NCBI GenBank assembly: GCA_945870175.1
Contig: CAMBRJ010000198.1
Span: 1-6,055, forward strand
Direction of reading: 5' to 3'
Source: Gemmatimonas phototrophica
GTDB lineage: Bacteria > Gemmatimonadota > Gemmatimonadetes > Gemmatimonadales > Gemmatimonadaceae
Length of the DNA stretch: 6,055 nt
Part shown: one piece after another, positions 5,856 to 6,055 of the stretch
Layout of the letters: each line of letters opens with the position of its first letter
Position numbering within the stretch: position 1 is the first letter of the stretch
Position numbers and translations under genes: made by a program
The notes under the pieces: generated by a model
What the model saw: only the letters and a program-made list of their open reading frames with translations
Told to the model about the DNA's origin: nothing
The model's database searches: none

Positions 5856-5876
5856 AAAATGATAGTAGCTTTCCGC
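5855..5876. promoter_or_regulatory. Compact divergent promoter between argJ and the M1 peptidase
   Basis: Only 21 bases (5856-5876) separate the two ATGs when the 5855 start is used, and the stretch is A/T-rich. On the minus strand TACTAT (5867-5862) precedes the peptidase ATG by six bases. On the plus strand TAAAAT (5855-5860) could be the argJ -10, giving a leader of about ten bases. The two -10 boxes nearly touch, so the opposing polymerases should compete. No Shine-Dalgarno is visible for either gene. Confidence 0.45.
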
Positions 5877-6055
5877 ATGTCTCACGCCCTCACGTTTCAT
5901 ACGACGCCGGTCTTTCCTCGCGGCTTTCGCTGTGCCAGCCGGAATGTGGGCCTCAAGCCATCGGCTCGCGATCTCACGCTGTTCGCCAGTGACGTCGACG
6001 CCGCGGCCGCGGCCGTGTTCACTCGCAATCACTTCCCCGGCGCGCCGATCATTCT
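5877..6055 (+). CDS. argJ: Glutamate N-acetyltransferase / ornithine acetyltransferase, N-terminal part
   Basis: The first 59 residues of ArgJ, cut by the right edge. ArgJ moves the acetyl group from N-acetylornithine to glutamate in the cyclic arginine pathway; bifunctional forms also use acetyl-CoA to make N-acetylglutamate. Recognition rests on the characteristic N-terminus: P-x-GF (14-17), a GLKPSARDLTLFASD segment (25-39) that matches the family's G[IL]K-x-S...DL-L--SD pattern, an Ala-rich AAAAAVFTRN (42-51) and APII (56-59). The catalytic Thr at the self-cleavage site lies beyond the window, so alpha/beta processing cannot be checked. The ATG at 5877 is chosen because the family N-terminus begins close to it. 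An in-frame ATG at 5859 would add six residues but would lie at the end of the candidate -10 box. It is divergent from the M1 peptidase gene, and nothing suggests a shared pathway. Confidence 0.88.
   Translation, partial: MSHALTFHTTPVFPRGFRCASRNVGLKPSARDLTLFASDVDAAAAAVFTRNHFPGAPII

Noticed and set aside
6000..6018. GCGGCC repeat near the right edge
   Set aside because: It encodes the Ala-rich segment normal in the ArgJ N-terminus; a codon-composition effect, not a separate element.
5856..6032. N-terminal extension of the M1 peptidase to an ATG at 6032
   Set aside because: It would run antisense through the conserved start of argJ and put about 100 residues before the signal-peptide core.
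1..6055. Mobile element, CRISPR, tRNA/rRNA or defence island
   Set aside because: No transposase-like protein, spaced direct-repeat array, tRNA-like cloverleaf or known defence domain was seen on either strand.

Overview
The window is GC-rich bacterial chromosome (mostly G/C third codon positions) with densely packed genes in both orientations. A TonB-dependent receptor and signal-peptide proteins point to a diderm organism. GC-rich codon use, poor Shine-Dalgarno sequences and the style of the secreted M1 peptidase would fit Gemmatimonadota or a relative, but that placement is inference. I see no mobile element, CRISPR array, tRNA or rRNA, so this looks like an ordinary chromosomal segment rather than an accessory island.

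Layout. Bases 1-910 (minus) hold the N-terminal 303 residues of a TonB-dependent outer-membrane receptor that runs off the left edge. Just upstream on the same strand (938-1405) is a small unrecognised single-pass membrane protein, probably in the same operon. A 125-bp divergent intergenic region (1406-1530) carries two inverted repeats, a five-codon mini-ORF and a -10 box that predicts a leaderless transcript. Bases 1531-2964 (plus) encode a persulfide dioxygenase (metallo-beta-lactamase fold) fused to two rhodanese domains, the first without a catalytic cysteine, as in the CstB type. It converges on a minus-strand winged-helix protein (3018-3647), with two perfect hairpins over the junction. 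Next upstream on the minus strand is a secreted M1-family metallopeptidase (3759-5855, alternative start 5798). It diverges over about 21 bp from the start of argJ (plus, 5877 to the right edge).

The genes do not form one pathway. They cover outer-membrane uptake, sulfur detoxification, an uncharacterised DNA-binding protein, extracytoplasmic peptide hydrolysis and arginine biosynthesis. The most useful signals beyond the genes are the apparent leaderless starts, the possible operators in the two intergenic regions, the very compact argJ/peptidase divergent promoter, and the unrecognised membrane protein paired with the receptor. I did not find convincing evidence of a new multi-gene system.
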